DNA of 64,000 nucleotides from Adiantum capillus-veneris (taxonomy: Eukaryota > Streptophyta > Polypodiopsida > Polypodiales > Pteridaceae): assembly GCA_014529385.2 (NCBI GenBank), contig CM043948.1, positions 81,124,760 through 81,188,759 on the forward strand, in the 5' to 3' direction. Every line of letters begins with the position of its first letter. Positions within the stretch are counted from its first letter, which is position 1. A program made the translations under genes and the position numbers. The notes below the pieces were generated by a model. The model was not told the origin of the DNA. It saw only the letters and a program-made list of their open reading frames with translations, and searched no databases. Below are positions 10,375 to 22,201 of this stretch, piece after piece.

Positions 10375-12391
10375 TTACTCTAATGTAGCATTGTAAGCAT
10401 TGACAAGGTTCATACTATCCTTAAGTTGTACTCCTTGCATCCATTTAGCATCTTCAAAAGGATAATTTTTGAACTTAATAAGATACCGTCGGATTATCTT
10501 ACCATGTCGTAGTACCTTGTCTTCATGCCGAAGGACAGCTTCGGGTTGTAGCACCTCTTCTTGGTCTTCAACTTCGGGAGGGTCTTCAATAACTGGTTCA
10601 GTTGGTGGCTCTCCTTTGTAGGGCTGAAGTAGGCTTACATGAAAGGCATTGTGTATAAGCCAATGGTTGGGCAACTTGAGTTGATAAGCCGTCTCATTGA
10701 TGGGCTTCAAGATTTGGAAAGGACCATAGTATCTTTTTGCTAGTTTAGCATAATACTTTTGATGGCCCGTAGGATTTTTGCCCGTCGTTTTCCTTAATCG
10801 AGCCTTAGGAAACTTGAGTAAGACCCAATCATTTTCTTTGAACATTAAGGCTCTTCTGTGCTTAACAGTAGCAGCTTTTTGCCTTTGTTGAGAGATGGCT
10901 ATAGCCTCCCTAATCTTTTGAAAAGATTCTTGTAGGTCACGGCTATACTCATCGGCGGCGAAGATCTTCCCATGTACTTTGAGTAGCAAGGGACTTTTAG
11001 GTCTTCCCTCTATGATCTCAAAAGGTGCTTTCCCAGGAGAAGTATGTACAGTATTATTGTAGGCATACTCTACTAGAGGTAAATACTTTTCCCATTGTGA
11101 GCGTTGATCTACTTCGGTAACATAAGTCTTGAGTAGATCGAGTATCGTAAGATTGGCTATCTCACTTTGGCCATCCGTTTGTGGGTGATAGGCCGAAGAG
11201 AAATTCAATCTTGTTCCTAGATTTTCAAAGAGACCTTTTCAGAAATTACTGGTCATTCTAGGATCTCTATTTGACACGATGGATGTGGGTAATCCATGGT
11301 GCTTGAAAATCTGAGATATGAAGAGAGTTGCCATTTGATGTGCCTTAATAGTCTTTTTGACAGGAATAAAATGTGCTTGCTTGCTAAACTTGTCAACTAT
11401 TGTCCATATTCCTGTATTCCCATGGATAGACTTGGGTAATCCAAAGATGAAATCCATGGATATACTCTCCCATGGTGAATTTGGGATAGGCAATGGCTGG
11501 AGTAATCCAGGTTGCTTCCCTCTATCATACTTGGTCTTTTGGCATACTACACATTTCGAAACATACTCTTGTATGTCCACTTTCATGGTAGGCCAATAGA
11601 AGTACGTCTCTACTCCTCGGAGAGTAGGTTGAATACCTCTATGCCCCGCATATGGAGGAGCATGGGATTCATACATAACTTTCTCACGAAGGGAATCGGT
11701 AACACATAGCCTATTACCGTGGAGAAGATAACCATCCTGCAAGGTGAATGGTTCCTCTTTCATCCCCAAAGCAAGGGCTGACATTATGTCTCTAAATTCA
11801 GGGTCAGTAGCATACTCATCTATCATAGAGGATAGATCATTGTGAGTAGCTATAGACACCGCATTAAGTTTGGGTCGTCGTGAAAGTGCATCGGCCACTT
11901 GATTGTGCTTACCAGCTATGTGAGCAATATGGAAATTAAATTGCGAAAGAAAATTTGCCCACCTCATTTGTTTGTCGAAAAGCTTGGTTTTCGTCATGAA
12001 ATACTTGAGACTTTGGTGGTCGGTTCGTAGGATAAATGGAGTCCGCAATAGGTAGTGATTCCATGTGTCTAGGACATGTAGAATAGCTAAAATCTCTTTC
12101 TCATAAATGCCCAAGTCTCATTCATCAATATTGAGCCTTCGGCTCTCATATGCTATGGTATGCCCTTCTTGAAGTAAAACTGCAGCAAGGCAATCACCAC
12201 AAGCATCACATTGGACCTCAAATGGCTTTGAGAGATCCGGAAGCACGAGGAATTGTTGGGAAGTAAGCTTCTCTTTGAGCTTTTCAAAAGCATTTTGCTC
12301 CTTAGTAGTCCATACAAACTTAACGTTCTTCTTAGTTAAGTCGTGTAGTGGTCCTGCTACTTGAGATAATTTCGCCATGAAGCGTCTATAG
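10375..12391 (-). pseudogene. G1 RNase H, integrase and chromodomain-like C-terminus
   Basis: One minus-strand frame runs from the C2 insertion point (12391) to TAA at 10375-10377, broken only by TGA at 12118-12120 and 11239-11241. RNase H comes first (FEVQCDACGDCLAAVLLQEG, then RTDHQSLKYFM and HNQVADALSRRP). The integrase zinc finger has YAGHRG and CVVCQKTKYDRG. Core acids are in SMDFIFGLP, SNRDPRM and DGQSEIANLT. The C-terminal tail (about 10390-10530; VLRHGKIIRRYLIKFKNYP, then DAKWM) resembles a chromodomain, which in chromoviruses binds modified histones and guides insertion. The TGA at 11239 sits where relatives usually have Trp. Confidence 0.88.
12387..12391. repeat. Target-site duplication TATAG of C2 (left copy)
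   Basis: TATAG directly precedes the C2 LTR TG at 12392 and recurs at 19436-19440 after its terminal CA. The site lies inside G1 pol: the G1 frame reads FVGMCAYY on the 19.44-kb side and resumes with YRRFMAKLSQVAG on the 12.39-kb side. Confidence 0.93.
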
Positions 12392-12585
12392 TGTTGGGGC
12401 ATAAAGCCCAATGTGGTTTCCCAGGTAAGTGGGCGGGCCGTCAGGTATGTACACATATTGTTTTGTAAAAACCTAATAATAACTCACTATGCTCTACACA
12501 TTACAACAGAGCGAGTTCACCATATCGTCGTGCTCTTCTTCTCGCACTCTCTCTCTCGCGTCACACTTCCGCTCATACTCCTTCA
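12392..12585 (+). repeat. C2 5' LTR
   Basis: This LTR starts TGTTGGGGCATAAAGCCC and ends CTCCTTCA. It matches 19245-19435 with a few substitutions and two small indels. Confidence 0.95.
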
Positions 12586-12587
12586 AT

Positions 12588-12597
12588 TGGTATCAGA
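12588..12597 (+). other. C2 primer-binding site (initiator tRNA-Met type)
   Basis: TGGTATCAGA lies two bases after the LTR and is complementary to the 3' end of initiator tRNA-Met, the common copia primer. Confidence 0.85.
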
Positions 12598-13917
12598 TCT
12601 GAGATCGAGGCTCGGGGCAGCACTGCAGGAGGCTAGAATCACCAGCTCAAATTGGAGTGAAATTCGACAGGCAGAGACACGGCTCCAAATCTTGTGGGAG
12701 TACCCGAAGTACTCGGTGTTTTCAGAATTTCATTCTGAGGTCATCTCGGCCACCGTTCGGCTTTGACAAAGTTCTGCGCAGGCCATTTTTGACTACGTGG
12801 TCTCAGCGGGTGCAGATCCGCGGGTGCAGATCCGACTCTACAAATTTGGGGTTTTTGGCCTACGACTGCAGGTGCTGAGGATATCGACACTCCCAGAGTG
12901 TTGATTTGTGGCTGTCTACACATTGAAGGACGGCTCACAGTTCTTGGAGGCGTTGATCCGAGCCTATCACAAATTTTTGGTTATTATATTTTGTTGGTTT
13001 TCCTTGCTTCTAGAGGTTTACAATAAAAGAAAGAGTGAGAACAACCTCTTGGAAAAATTAAAAAAATGATTTGATAGGAATTTTTTCTTGACTAGTTCAC
13101 CGGAGGTGAAAGGTAGAGGGAGAACCTAGTGGTAAAGGGAAGGGAAAATATGTAAATGTGAAAAGAAAAGATATGATGTGGTTGTGGAGCCATGCACCCA
13201 TGATTCAAGGGTCATGAGTGGCTCATATCATCATGGCTTTGGAGCCATATGATGATTCAAACAGATGGGACCCAAGTGGAAGACTTGGTAAAGGAAGGAA
13301 CCAGACACATGATTTTGCTGAATTTTTAAAAAATACTTCCACTCCGATCCAAGAAAAGTTGTCTTCATCAAAGTTGTAGCTGATGAGCTGGAGATTCTGA
13401 CCATATTTTTTATAATTTTTGCATCTACGGTCTAGGAGATATGGCCAAAATGGCGGACGCCAGTTTTTTCAACTGTGGTGGAGACCACCCCCTCTACCTT
13501 TACACACACACACCCTTCCTATTCCACATTGAGACCTTCTCTAAAAATCAGCCATTAGTCTTCTCACCCTCCTCTCCTTCCTCCTCTCTCTCAAGCTCAA
13601 AAACCCATCAAAATTCCTCTTCTAATCACCTCTCAAGTCATGCTTAATCTTGTTGTAATTCATAAGTTCTCATTCAACCCCTTTCTATTATTACTAGATA
13701 TGTATTGATTTTATGTAGATTCTTTACATTTTAAAATAAGGAAGCTCTTGGACTCAAGCTATGGAGGAAGGAGTGAAGACAACACAAGTGATGATGGAGC
13801 TAATTGGTCAACAAATCACTTGGAAGGAGCTTCTTCATTGGTTGAATGTCCCTAATCAAGCTTCATTTGTACAAATCACACTTGGATCTTAACCTCACTC
13901 CTAATCACTCTCTTTCC

Positions 13918-13926
13918 TATATAAAG
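13918..13926 (+). promoter_or_regulatory. TATA-box-like element in C2 leader
   Basis: TATATAAAG is followed about 30 bases later by pyrimidine-rich sequence, as in plant core promoters and LTR promoters. It is not in the C2 LTR, so it could belong to an inserted sequence. No transcript evidence is visible. Confidence 0.35.
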
Positions 13927-14239
13927 AGGCCTTCCCCTTTGTAATTTCAAGCCTCCCTCAGCCCCATTGAGTCTTTGTATCACTCACCATGAGCCCATAA
14001 GCTCATTCATTCACTCTATTCTTGCACATTCTAGAGTGCAAATTGTTTCATACTAGTAACCTCTCCTCCTCTTACTTATGTTAATTAAGAGAAATCTTTT
14101 ATATGTGTGTGAGAGTGCTTGATGTGATCTTGGCTAATCCTTGAGTGGTTGTTTGGTAATCTACACGCTATTTGTGTTGGGAGTGTTTGAAGTCATCCAT
14201 TCCTTGTACACACACTAAGGTTAATGCTTCATTCATAGT

Positions 14240-14241
<2 letters not shown>

Positions 14242-14298
<57 letters not shown>
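14242..14298. repeat. (TC)n microsatellite
   Basis: This is a 57-base uninterrupted TC run, with an imperfect extension to about 14305, in the C2 leader. Confidence 0.97.
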
Positions 14299-14305
<7 letters not shown>

Positions 14306-15172
14306 TTTTGTGTAGCGGTCCTAGTCCATGCTTCCAAGACTAGGTGGTGCCCTCATCTCATTTCCCTTGTGGCGCAATGGAGTTTGTTTTGGTGTAGAGG
14401 CCGCCATTCCAAATTTCCTTCGTCAACGTGTCACATACGACACGGGCGCATCTACACACAGACTGTAGGCGACATCCACTAGTTCATTAGGTAGCTTGTG
14501 TTTGCTGCTTGATATTCCAGATTTCATCCTGACATTGCAGGTACTTCCACATGGGATGTATTGTCAGAGATGATGTATGTCTGTTGAGGGTTTGCTGGTG
14601 TGAGTCACGCAGCAAACAACCGCCGCAGCGGTTACAACATACAGTGGGAAATTTGTGGATGTATGACTTTGTGGGAAGTCTATGTACTGTCAGATTTATT
14701 GCAGCCTTTGTTGAGGGTCGAGTGAGGTTTTATTGAGCTGGGGTATTCTCGAATGTTGAGATCCTTTCAGTGATACAGGTCTTAGAGCGATCCCTCGAGC
14801 ACCCTTAGATAGGCAGCTAGGATGTATTGACTGTGAGTTAGACAGTTGGGATTGCATCTTTGCTTTACTGCCGTTGAGGCATTGTCACAATCTATGCTTA
14901 CTAGACAGTGACAGGACAGTCAGAGACAGTACAGGTGCAAGACAGGTTTACCCACAGCTTACAGTGTTAGAGAGACAGTGGTTTTTTCAGCTGTTTTTTG
15001 GTCTGTTTTTAGTACACCAGAGCCATTTTACAAAGGAGACTCTGCCAAAATTTTTGCAGAATCTGAAGCTTTCTTGGTTCATTTGACAGGTTGATATTGG
15101 TTCAGAGGTCAGTTTACAGGGGAAACTCTGCCGAATTTTTCCCAGGAAAGTAAACTACTGTGAAGCGTAGCT

Positions 15173-15955
15173 ATGGCTGGATCACAGGACACTGCTCTTT
15201 ACAATATCAAGAAGCTGGATGGAACTAATTTCCCATTGTGGAAGAAGCAGATTTGGCACGTGTTGGTACAAAAGAAGCAGATAAAACCTATAAAGCTCAA
15301 GGGGATAAAACCAGAAGATATGGACGAAGATGAATGGAGCGAAATGGATGAATTGGCACTTTCTACCATTATGCTGACTTTGGCAGAAAGCGTTTACTTC
15401 AATGTAGCAGACGAGATGTCGGCTTATCAAGCATGGTTAAAGCTGAGTGATCTTTATGAGAAGCAGAGTGCAGCTTCACAGGTATACTGGCTTAAGAAGC
15501 TTGTTGACTTGAAGATGAAAGAAGGGACACCTATGTCCAATCATCTGAATGAATTCAACACAATCTATAGTCAGTTGTCAGCTCAAGGTGTCAAGTTTGA
15601 TGAACCTGTTAGAGCTATGTTCCTGTTGATCACATTGCCGGAAAGTTGGGACACTTTTCACACAGCTTTGAGTAATTCTGCACCTCCAGATGGTTTGAAC
15701 ATAGCAGGTGTAGAAGGAAGTCTGCTTACTGAAGAAACCAATAGAAAGACAATGGACAAAGGCAAAGGAATAGCCTTAGTTGTCAGGGGAAGGACCAAAG
15801 AAAAGTACAAAGGTGGAAAGAGGAATCAGTCTCGTAGCAAGTCCCGCAGTGCTAAAGGCAAGAGCGACATAGAATGCTACCATTGTGGCAAGAAGGGTCG
15901 CATGAAAAGAGACTGCAGAGAATGGAAAGCAGAAAAAAGGCAAAGAGAAAGCTGA
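15173..15955 (+). CDS. C2 gag (260 codons)
   Basis: The ATG at 15173 opens MAGSQDTALYNIKKLDG, followed by LDGTNFPLWKKQ, the usual start of a copia gag of the UBN2 type. The core helix-rich region runs to about residue 190. A zinc knuckle is at about residues 235-248, but the ligand His is replaced by Arg (CYHCGKKGRMKRDC). RNA packaging should therefore be impaired. The frame ends in TGA after an A-run near 15931-15936, where a one-base indel would explain the shift to the protease frame. Confidence 0.88.
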   Translation: MAGSQDTALYNIKKLDGTNFPLWKKQIWHVLVQKKQIKPIKLKGIKPEDMDEDEWSEMDELALSTIMLTLAESVYFNVADEMSAYQAWLKLSDLYEKQSAASQVYWLKKLVDLKMKEGTPMSNHLNEFNTIYSQLSAQGVKFDEPVRAMFLLITLPESWDTFHTALSNSAPPDGLNIAGVEGSLLTEETNRKTMDKGKGIALVVRGRTKEKYKGGKRNQSRSKSRSAKGKSDIECYHCGKKGRMKRDCREWKAEKRQRES

Positions 15956-15959
15956 AGAC

Positions 15960-16445
15960 CATGGTGAGAAGAACAAGTCCTCAGTGAAGATTCAAGAACT
16001 AAATGTGACAAACACTGTTGCAGAGGATGACAGTCTAGTGTTAGGAGACATCTACTTTTTGAAGAATACAATGGACTCAGTTGTTCTTACAACATCTAAT
16101 GGAAATGCACTGAGTGACTGGATTATAGACTCAAGGGCATCACTTCATGTGTCTCCAAACAAGGAGTGGTTTACCTCTTATGTGACCACTAAAGATCATG
16201 TTCGGCTAGGCAATGGGCAGACATGTGAGATCTTAGGTGTTGGAGATGTTCAATTGAAGTTTCAGAATGGCTCTTCTTTCACGCTGAAGAATGTGAGACA
16301 TGTTCCCGCAATTACAAAGAGCTTGATCATCACAGGTTTACTTGATGATGCTGGCTACGTCACCACTTTTGGACAGAACATGTGGAAGATATCCAAGGGT
16401 TCTATGACAGTAGCACATGGAGTAAATCTAGAGGACTTTACATGA
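15960..16445 (+). pseudogene. C2 aspartic protease
   Basis: This is a copia retropepsin in the linker between gag and integrase. The catalytic triad, normally D-S-G, reads D-S-R in DWIIDSRASLHVSP (about 16120-16161), a loss expected to abolish activity. Downstream, GQTCEILGVGDVQLKF and LKNVRHVPAITKSL fit the family's flap and C-terminal strands. It is out of frame with gag, and the frame ends in TGA at 16443-16445 before the integrase. Confidence 0.85.
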
Positions 16446-16504
16446 TTTATATATCAAATGTCTCTTAAAATGTAATCAATGTAACCGAGCAGCCGAACGT
16501 TTCT

Positions 16505-17755
16505 TTGTGGCATAGCCGGTTAGGACATATGTCCAAGAAGGGAATGGAAATCTTGTCTCGTTCTGGTTATTTGCCTGGCTTTTCATTTAATGATTTTGAA
16601 TTCTGTGAACATTGTCTGTATGGTGAGCAAACACAGCAACCACATAAGCATAGAAGCAGTAGAAGAGATACACAGTTGGCACTTGTTCATAGTGATTTGT
16701 GTGGACCTATGCCTAACCTATCTCTAGGGGGAGCTTCTTACTTTATGACATTTATAGATGATTACTCGAGGAAAGTATGGGTTTACTTTCTCAAGCACAA
16801 GGATGAAGCGTTTAGTGTTTTCAAAACGTTTGTGACACTTGTGGAGAATCAGAGTGGCAAGAAGCTTAAATGCTTACGCACTGACAATGGTGGAGAGTAT
16901 GTTTCAAAGGCCTTTCAGGACTTTTGTGAGTCAAAAGGTATAAAACGTGAACTTACTGCTCCTTACAATCCTCCTCAAAATGGTGTTGCTGAGAGGATGA
17001 ATAGGACCATACAAGAGAAGGTCAGAAGTATGTTGTCTAATGCACAACTGCCAAATGGGTTTTGGGCTGAAGCTGTATCAACAACTGTTCATCTTATAAA
17101 TAGATCTCCTAGCAAGGTTTTGCAGAAGGATTTAGTGGCAGAGATGGGATGGTCAGGCAAGGTGCCCTCATACAATCATCTCAGAGTCTTTGGCTATGAG
17201 GCATATACTCACGTTGCAAAGGAATTTAGGAACAAACTTGAGCCAAAGAGTAGAAAGTGCATCTTTCTAGGCTATGGTAATTCTGGTGAGATGGGGTACA
17301 GACTTTGGGATCCCAAATCCAGAAAGGTTATTTGCAGCAATGATGTTCACTTTAATGAAGCCAAATATCATTCTAAACCAGAGAGGGTTGAGGAGATTAG
17401 AAGAGTTGTCTTCCAGGAAGATGGACCTGCACGTGCAAGACAAAATGTCACGGCTTAAGAGGAGCAAGGACACGATAGAGTGGAACCACAGGTTGTGGCT
17501 GAGCCTGAGCCACCTATTGTGCGTAGATCTGGACGTGTCACGCGACCTCCTGATAGGTTTGTTCCATCTATGAACTATGTCATGTTGATTGATTGCAATG
17601 AGCCTTCATGTTACAAGGAAGCAGTGCAAATGAAGGACTCCGGGAATTGGCAATTGGCCATGCAGTCAGAGATGACAGCTCTGCATAGAAACAAGACATG
17701 GAAGCTAGTTAAATTATCACAGGGCAAAAAGGCTCTACCTTGTAAATGGGTTTAG
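16505..17755 (+). pseudogene. C2 GAG-pre-integrase and integrase
   Basis: The His/Cys zinc site is visible as WHSRLGHM and FCEHCLYG. All three core acids are present: LVHSDLCGPM, LRTDNGGEYV and QNGVAERMNRTI. The segment VFGYEAYTHV and the linker to RT follow. The frame is stopped by TAA at 17456-17458 but stays in phase to TAG at 17753-17755, just after KALPCKWV, the start of RT. It is out of frame with the protease. Confidence 0.88.
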
Positions 17756-19155
17756 AGGTATAAGATCACCGCTCATGATAGTCAGCCAAAGTACAAAGCA
17801 AGGCATTTTGCCAAGGGCTTTAAGCAAGAACAAGGTATATTGACTTTGATGAAGTCTTCTCTCCGGTGGTCAAGATGACTACTCTGAGATGCTTTCTTGC
17901 ATTGGTTGCCATATTAGATTTGGTGTTGCACCAAATGGATGTCAAGACAGCGTTCTTGCATGGTGATTTAGATGTGGAAATTTACATACAGTAGCCAGAA
18001 GGGTTTGTTGAGAAAGGCAAGGAAGATTGGGTATGCCAGTTGTTAAAGAGTCTTTATGGCTTAAAACAATCACCGAGGGCATGGTACCATAAATTCCACA
18101 AGTTTATGCTTTCTCAAGGCTACAAATGTAGTGAGTTTGATCACTGTCTATATACAAAGAAGGCTAAGGATGGTAGTTGGATGATCCTTATTTTGTATGT
18201 GGATGACATGTTGATTGCTGGCAAGCACTTGGAAGAAATTTCAGCTTTGAAGTCAAAGATGGCAAAATCGTTTGACATGAAAGACATGGGTGAGGCAAGT
18301 CATATACTTGGTATGCGCATTGAGAGAGACAGATCAAAGAAGTTGATTTGGTTATCTCAAACAGAGTATATTGACAAGGTTTTGCAACGTTTCAATATGG
18401 AGAAGGGAAATGCATTGAGTGTTCCATTGCCACCATATGTGAAACTTAGCAAAAACGATTGTCCTATGTCTGAGGAAGAACACACTGAAATGGATAAGAT
18501 TCCATATGCGTCTGCAATGGGTAGTTTGATGTATGCAATGATTGCTACTCGCCCAGACATTGCATTTGCAGTGGGAGTAGTAAGTCGATACATGTCAAAC
18601 CCAGGCAAGAAACATTGGAAGGCAGTGAAAGGAATATTGAGATACCTGAAAGCTACAAAGAGTATGCGTATATGCTATGGGAGTCATGAGCTAAGTGTAA
18701 AGGGTTTTACAGACTCAGATTATGCAGGTGACTTAGACAACCGAAGGTCTACGTCAGGGTATGTCTTTACATTGGCTGGTGGAGCAGCATCATGGCGTTC
18801 TAGATTACAAGATTGTGTTACTCAGTCTACTACAGAGGCTGAATATGTTGCAGCATCAGAGGCATGCAAAGAATCAATTTGGCTTAATCGACTAGTAATA
18901 GATTTGGGAATCAAAGAAGAGATTCCTGTGTTATATTGTGATAGTCAAAGTGCTATACAATTGGCTCGCAATCTAGTTTATCACTCAAAGACAAAGCATG
19001 TGGATTTGAAGTATCATTTCATCAGGGAAATGCTCGAGGATAAGCAACTTCAGCTTGTCAAAGTTCACACCACAGAAAATCCTGCTGATCTACTTACAAA
19101 AGGGCTTCCCTCAGAGAGCTTTGCGCATTTTTGCAAGCAGTTAGGTGTAGGATAG
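17756..19155 (+). pseudogene. C2 reverse transcriptase and RNase H
   Basis: RT begins after the TAG at 17753 and is disturbed by a frameshift near 17835 and a TAG at 17992-17994. From about 18040 it is open for 371 codons. Visible motifs are SLYGLKQSPRAWYHKF, YVDD (18196-18207) and, in RNase H, STTEAEYVAAS, CDSQSAI and NPADLLTKGL, with catalytic Asp residues kept. It ends LGVG, as does C1. C4 (61701-62145) is a close relative of 18440-18886. Confidence 0.88.
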
Positions 19156-19230
19156 TACATCACTTCTCTACATCTCTTGTATATTAGCTTGTATAGTAGC
19201 TTCTCTCACACTTAAAGTACCACATTGGAC

Positions 19231-19244
19231 TTTAAGTGGGAGGT
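19231..19244 (+). other. C2 polypurine tract
   Basis: ttaagtgggaggt directly precedes the TG of the 3' LTR. The short 3' UTR (19156-19230) has no other feature. Confidence 0.75.
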
Positions 19245-19435
19245 TGTTGGGGCATAAAGCCCAATGTGGTTGCCCAGGTAAGTGGGCGGGCCGCCAGGTA
19301 TGTACACATATTCTTTTGTAAAAACCTAATAAGAACTCACTATGCTCTACACATTACCACGAGCGAGTTCACCATATCGTCGTGCTCTTATTCTCGCACT
19401 CTCTCTCGCGTCGCGCTTCTGCTCATACTCCTTCA
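19245..19435 (+). repeat. C2 3' LTR
   Basis: This 191-bp partner of 12392-12585 starts TGTTGGGG, ends CTCCTTCA and is followed by the TSD TATAG. Confidence 0.95.
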
Positions 19436-19440
19436 TATAG

Positions 19441-20441
19441 TATGCGCACATACCAACAAAGCTTCTTAGCTCATGTAGATTTCTTGGGTTAGGCCATGCT
19501 TTTATTACCTCTAACTTTGATGGATCCATTTGGATACCATCTTTAGAGATAATATGACCTAGGTATTGAATCTCTTGAAGGAAGAATTCGCTTTTCTTTT
19601 GGTTGAGAAAAAGCTTGTTCTCCCTCAATGCTTGAAAAATCACTTGGAGATGTTGGTTATGTTCCTCCAAAGACTTGGAGTAGATGATGATATCATCAAA
19701 GAACACTCCAGTGAATTTGCGGTATGGTCTAAAAATTTTCTCCATCAAACGATTGAACGTAGCTGGTGCATTAGTCAAGCCAAAAGGCATGACTAGATAT
19801 TCATAAAGACCAAACGTTGTGCGAAACACGGTCTTTAAGATATCTTCATCCACTATCCTTATTTGATGATAGCCACTCTTAAGGTCAATCCTACTGAAGT
19901 AGGTAGAGCCTTGTAGCTTATCAAACAGATCTTCTACCCGAGGTAAGAGAAATTTGTTTTTGATAGTGATATGGTTTAGTGCTCCATAGTCCACACACAT
20001 ACGATATGTACCATCTTTCTTTTGCACTAAAAGGACTGGAGAACAAAAGGGAGATGAACTAGGACTCACCATCCCTTTGTCTACCAGCTCTTGTACTTGC
20101 CTCATGATCTCCTCTTGTTGAGCTTGTGATACTCGATAAGGAAGCTTGTTAGGTGGTGAGCTTCCAGGAAGGAGCTCAATGCGATGGTCATCATCCCCTC
20201 GTTTTGGAGGTAAGTCCATAGGGATATCATCGATGAACACATCTTGGAATCCTTTTAGAAAATTAGAAAAGTCTAAATCTTCTTGATTCCTAGCATTTAG
20301 CTTTGATGAAACATTAGTATCTTTTAGAGACTCTTTGACAAAAATCATGTACGCAAAAACTGAGCTCTTCATTGACTTATCAAAAGCAAGACGATTTACA
20401 AGTGGAACAGTGCGACCACGCTCACTAGCATCTATATACAT
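19441..20441 (-). pseudogene. G1 reverse transcriptase
   Basis: This is gypsy-type RT, reading leftward from about 20441. Motifs in order: KLPYRVSQAQQEEI, SPFCSPVLLVQKKDG, TYRMCVDYGALN, YFSRIDLKSGYHQIR, MPFGLTNAPATF and the catalytic FFDD in GVFFDDIIIYSKS (about 19690-19730). The thumb region GHIISKDGIQMDP and the RT/RNase H connection LRSFVGMCAYY follow, and C2 interrupts there. It is one frame away from gag-PR, with the shift near 20440. Confidence 0.9.
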
Positions 20442-22201
20442 GTTCTTTCCCCTGTAGGTGAAGTAGATTCTCCTTTCAGGGAACTCATGTTGGCAGCCAT
20501 GCGATCAAACCATGGTGCCCCTAGGATAACATCCTCATGTTGGAGAGGAGAGATGAAGAAGTCTTCTTTGTCAACATATCTTTGGACATGAAGCCTCAAC
20601 TTCCCAATCAAGGGAGTAATGGAGGCTTGTTGTCCCTTGAAATCTGCATCAGCCACTACTATATCTCCCAACTCAAAATCTTGAATGCCCAACTTGGTGG
20701 CCAACTCCGTTGATATGAAGTTGAGAGTAGAGCAAGGGTCAAACAAGATGAAGGCATCATGCTCTCTTACCTTTCCCCAAGCATAGGAAAGTGATGATCC
20801 TTTGAAATGAGCATCCTCTTTTGGAGCTTCGATGGTGGAAGCCCTAGGAGTCTCATTGCGAGTATTCTTCTTGGGGCAAGAACGATAGCCATGTCCTTGC
20901 TCCCCACACTTGAAACACTTATGGTCCTTGCGAAAAGCTTCAAGCTCTTTAGGAGAGAGTTTGTTTTTACCTTTGTAAACTCCCTTCTCCTTGGACCGAT
21001 TGTTGTTGTTGTTGGAATTGGCTTGGGAAGTATTTTGAACATTGGTTTTCCCCTTTGCATCATTTTTGTCTTTGTTTTCCATGGGCTTGACATTACGTCT
21101 AGCCCCTTGATGGAAATTGATGCGTGAAGCAACCATGGTGTGATGGATTACTTTGCTAATAGTACTAGGCCATTGAGAGTTGATGGATGCGGCCATCTCT
21201 TTAGGTAATCCCGCACAGAATTGCTGCCTTTTCTCGGCAAAGTCTATCTTTTGAAAGACAGTAGCCTTGAGGTTTAAATCTCAAAACTTGTCTACATATT
21301 TGTGGATAGACTCATGGGAGAGGAGCTTTAAGCTGCGCCATTCGGTAAGCACTTTGTCCTTTGCATCGCTTGCAAGGAATTGCTTCATGATGGAAACTCG
21401 TAGAGTTTTCCATGTCTTTGGGGCTTCACCATTGCCACGAAGGCTAGCCCACCATTGACGAACTGATTTTTGGAAGTGCATAGCTACATGGCGTAGCTTA
21501 GAGGACTCTGTGAAGCCCTCATCTCCAAAGGCCGCATCAAATTGCTGGATGAAGGCCAACACTTTGTCGGTAGCACCGAAGGTGCCATCATAGGTGAGAA
21601 AAGAGATACTCTTTCCTCCCTCCTTGAACTTCTTTAGCTTTTGTGACCTTCGCCATGCAGGAAATGATTTGCGATGTCCTCCCCTCTTGTATTCTCTAGG
21701 AGAATAACCATAACTTTCGCTAGAAGAGGAGGAAGGTGAAGAAGAAGGAGAAGAGGGTGACCTCTTCCTAGCCCTTTTCTTCTTTTGTTTCCTGTCTTGC
21801 CTTTCAGAGTGATGAGGAGAAGGACTATGTGTTGATCTTTTCCTCTTGGGAGGAGTGGGCGATCATCTAGACCGCCGTCTTTGTGGAGCCACATCTTCAG
21901 AGGAACTTAAACTTTCATTGCTTTCTTGCTCTTTGGATTCCTCCTCTCGAATGGGAGAGAGTCTTCTTTTGGGGGTCTCTTCAAGAGGCCTCCTAAGCTC
22001 TCTCTCCTCTTGGAGAGGAAGGGAAATTCCATAAGCACGAAGTTGTTGAGTAACTTCGGCTTGCAAAGCAGGGTTGCCCATAGCTTGCTGCAACCTAGTA
22101 ATGAGATAATTCACAAACATGGGAGCATCATCATTAGAACCTTCATGTGCAAAATCAAAGCTATCAATGTTCATTCTACTCTCTTGATTATTGTCAGCCA
22201 T
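20442..22201 (-). pseudogene. G1 gag and aspartic protease
   Basis: A start at MADNNQ (22199-22201) is preferred over the longer MPKHTLS start at 22243. The N-terminal region has Ser/Arg/Pro-rich linkers. The capsid-like domain lies at about 21280-21600 (RQWWASLRG, IMKQFLASDAKD). The zinc knuckle is CFKCGEQGHGYRSC. The protease has D-P-C-S in ILFDPCSTLNFIS in place of D-[ST]-G-[AS], then LGAPWFDRM. The frame is continuous except for TGA at 21863-21865 and 21281-21283. The shift into RT is near 20440. Confidence 0.87.

Larger units (their letters stand above)
12598..15172 (+). other. C2 leader, 2.6 kb, noncoding
   Basis: There is no convincing ORF. The first ~400 bases and the last ~700 look like ordinary copia leader. 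The middle (about 12990-14440) differs in character. It contains a TATA box followed by a polypyrimidine-rich stretch, a long TC microsatellite and several short CT runs, and may be a captured or inserted sequence such as a solo LTR. I could not find clean boundaries or a target duplication for it. Confidence 0.6.
12392..19435 (+). mobile_element. C2: Ty1/copia element with unusually long leader
   Basis: This is a full-length copia element (7044 bp) with 194/191-bp LTRs, a 5-bp TSD, initiator-Met PBS, gag, PR, IN, RT-RH and PPT. LTRs differ by about ten positions by eye (about 5%). Several frameshifts and stops plus lost zinc-knuckle and protease residues make it defective. The 2.6-kb leader before gag is long for such an element. 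Confidence 0.93.

Noticed and set aside
12969-14417. Insertion in the C2 leader bounded by AAATTT duplications
   Set aside because: AAATTT occurs at both places, but the enclosed sequence lacks TG...CA or inverted ends, so chance is likely in AT-rich DNA.
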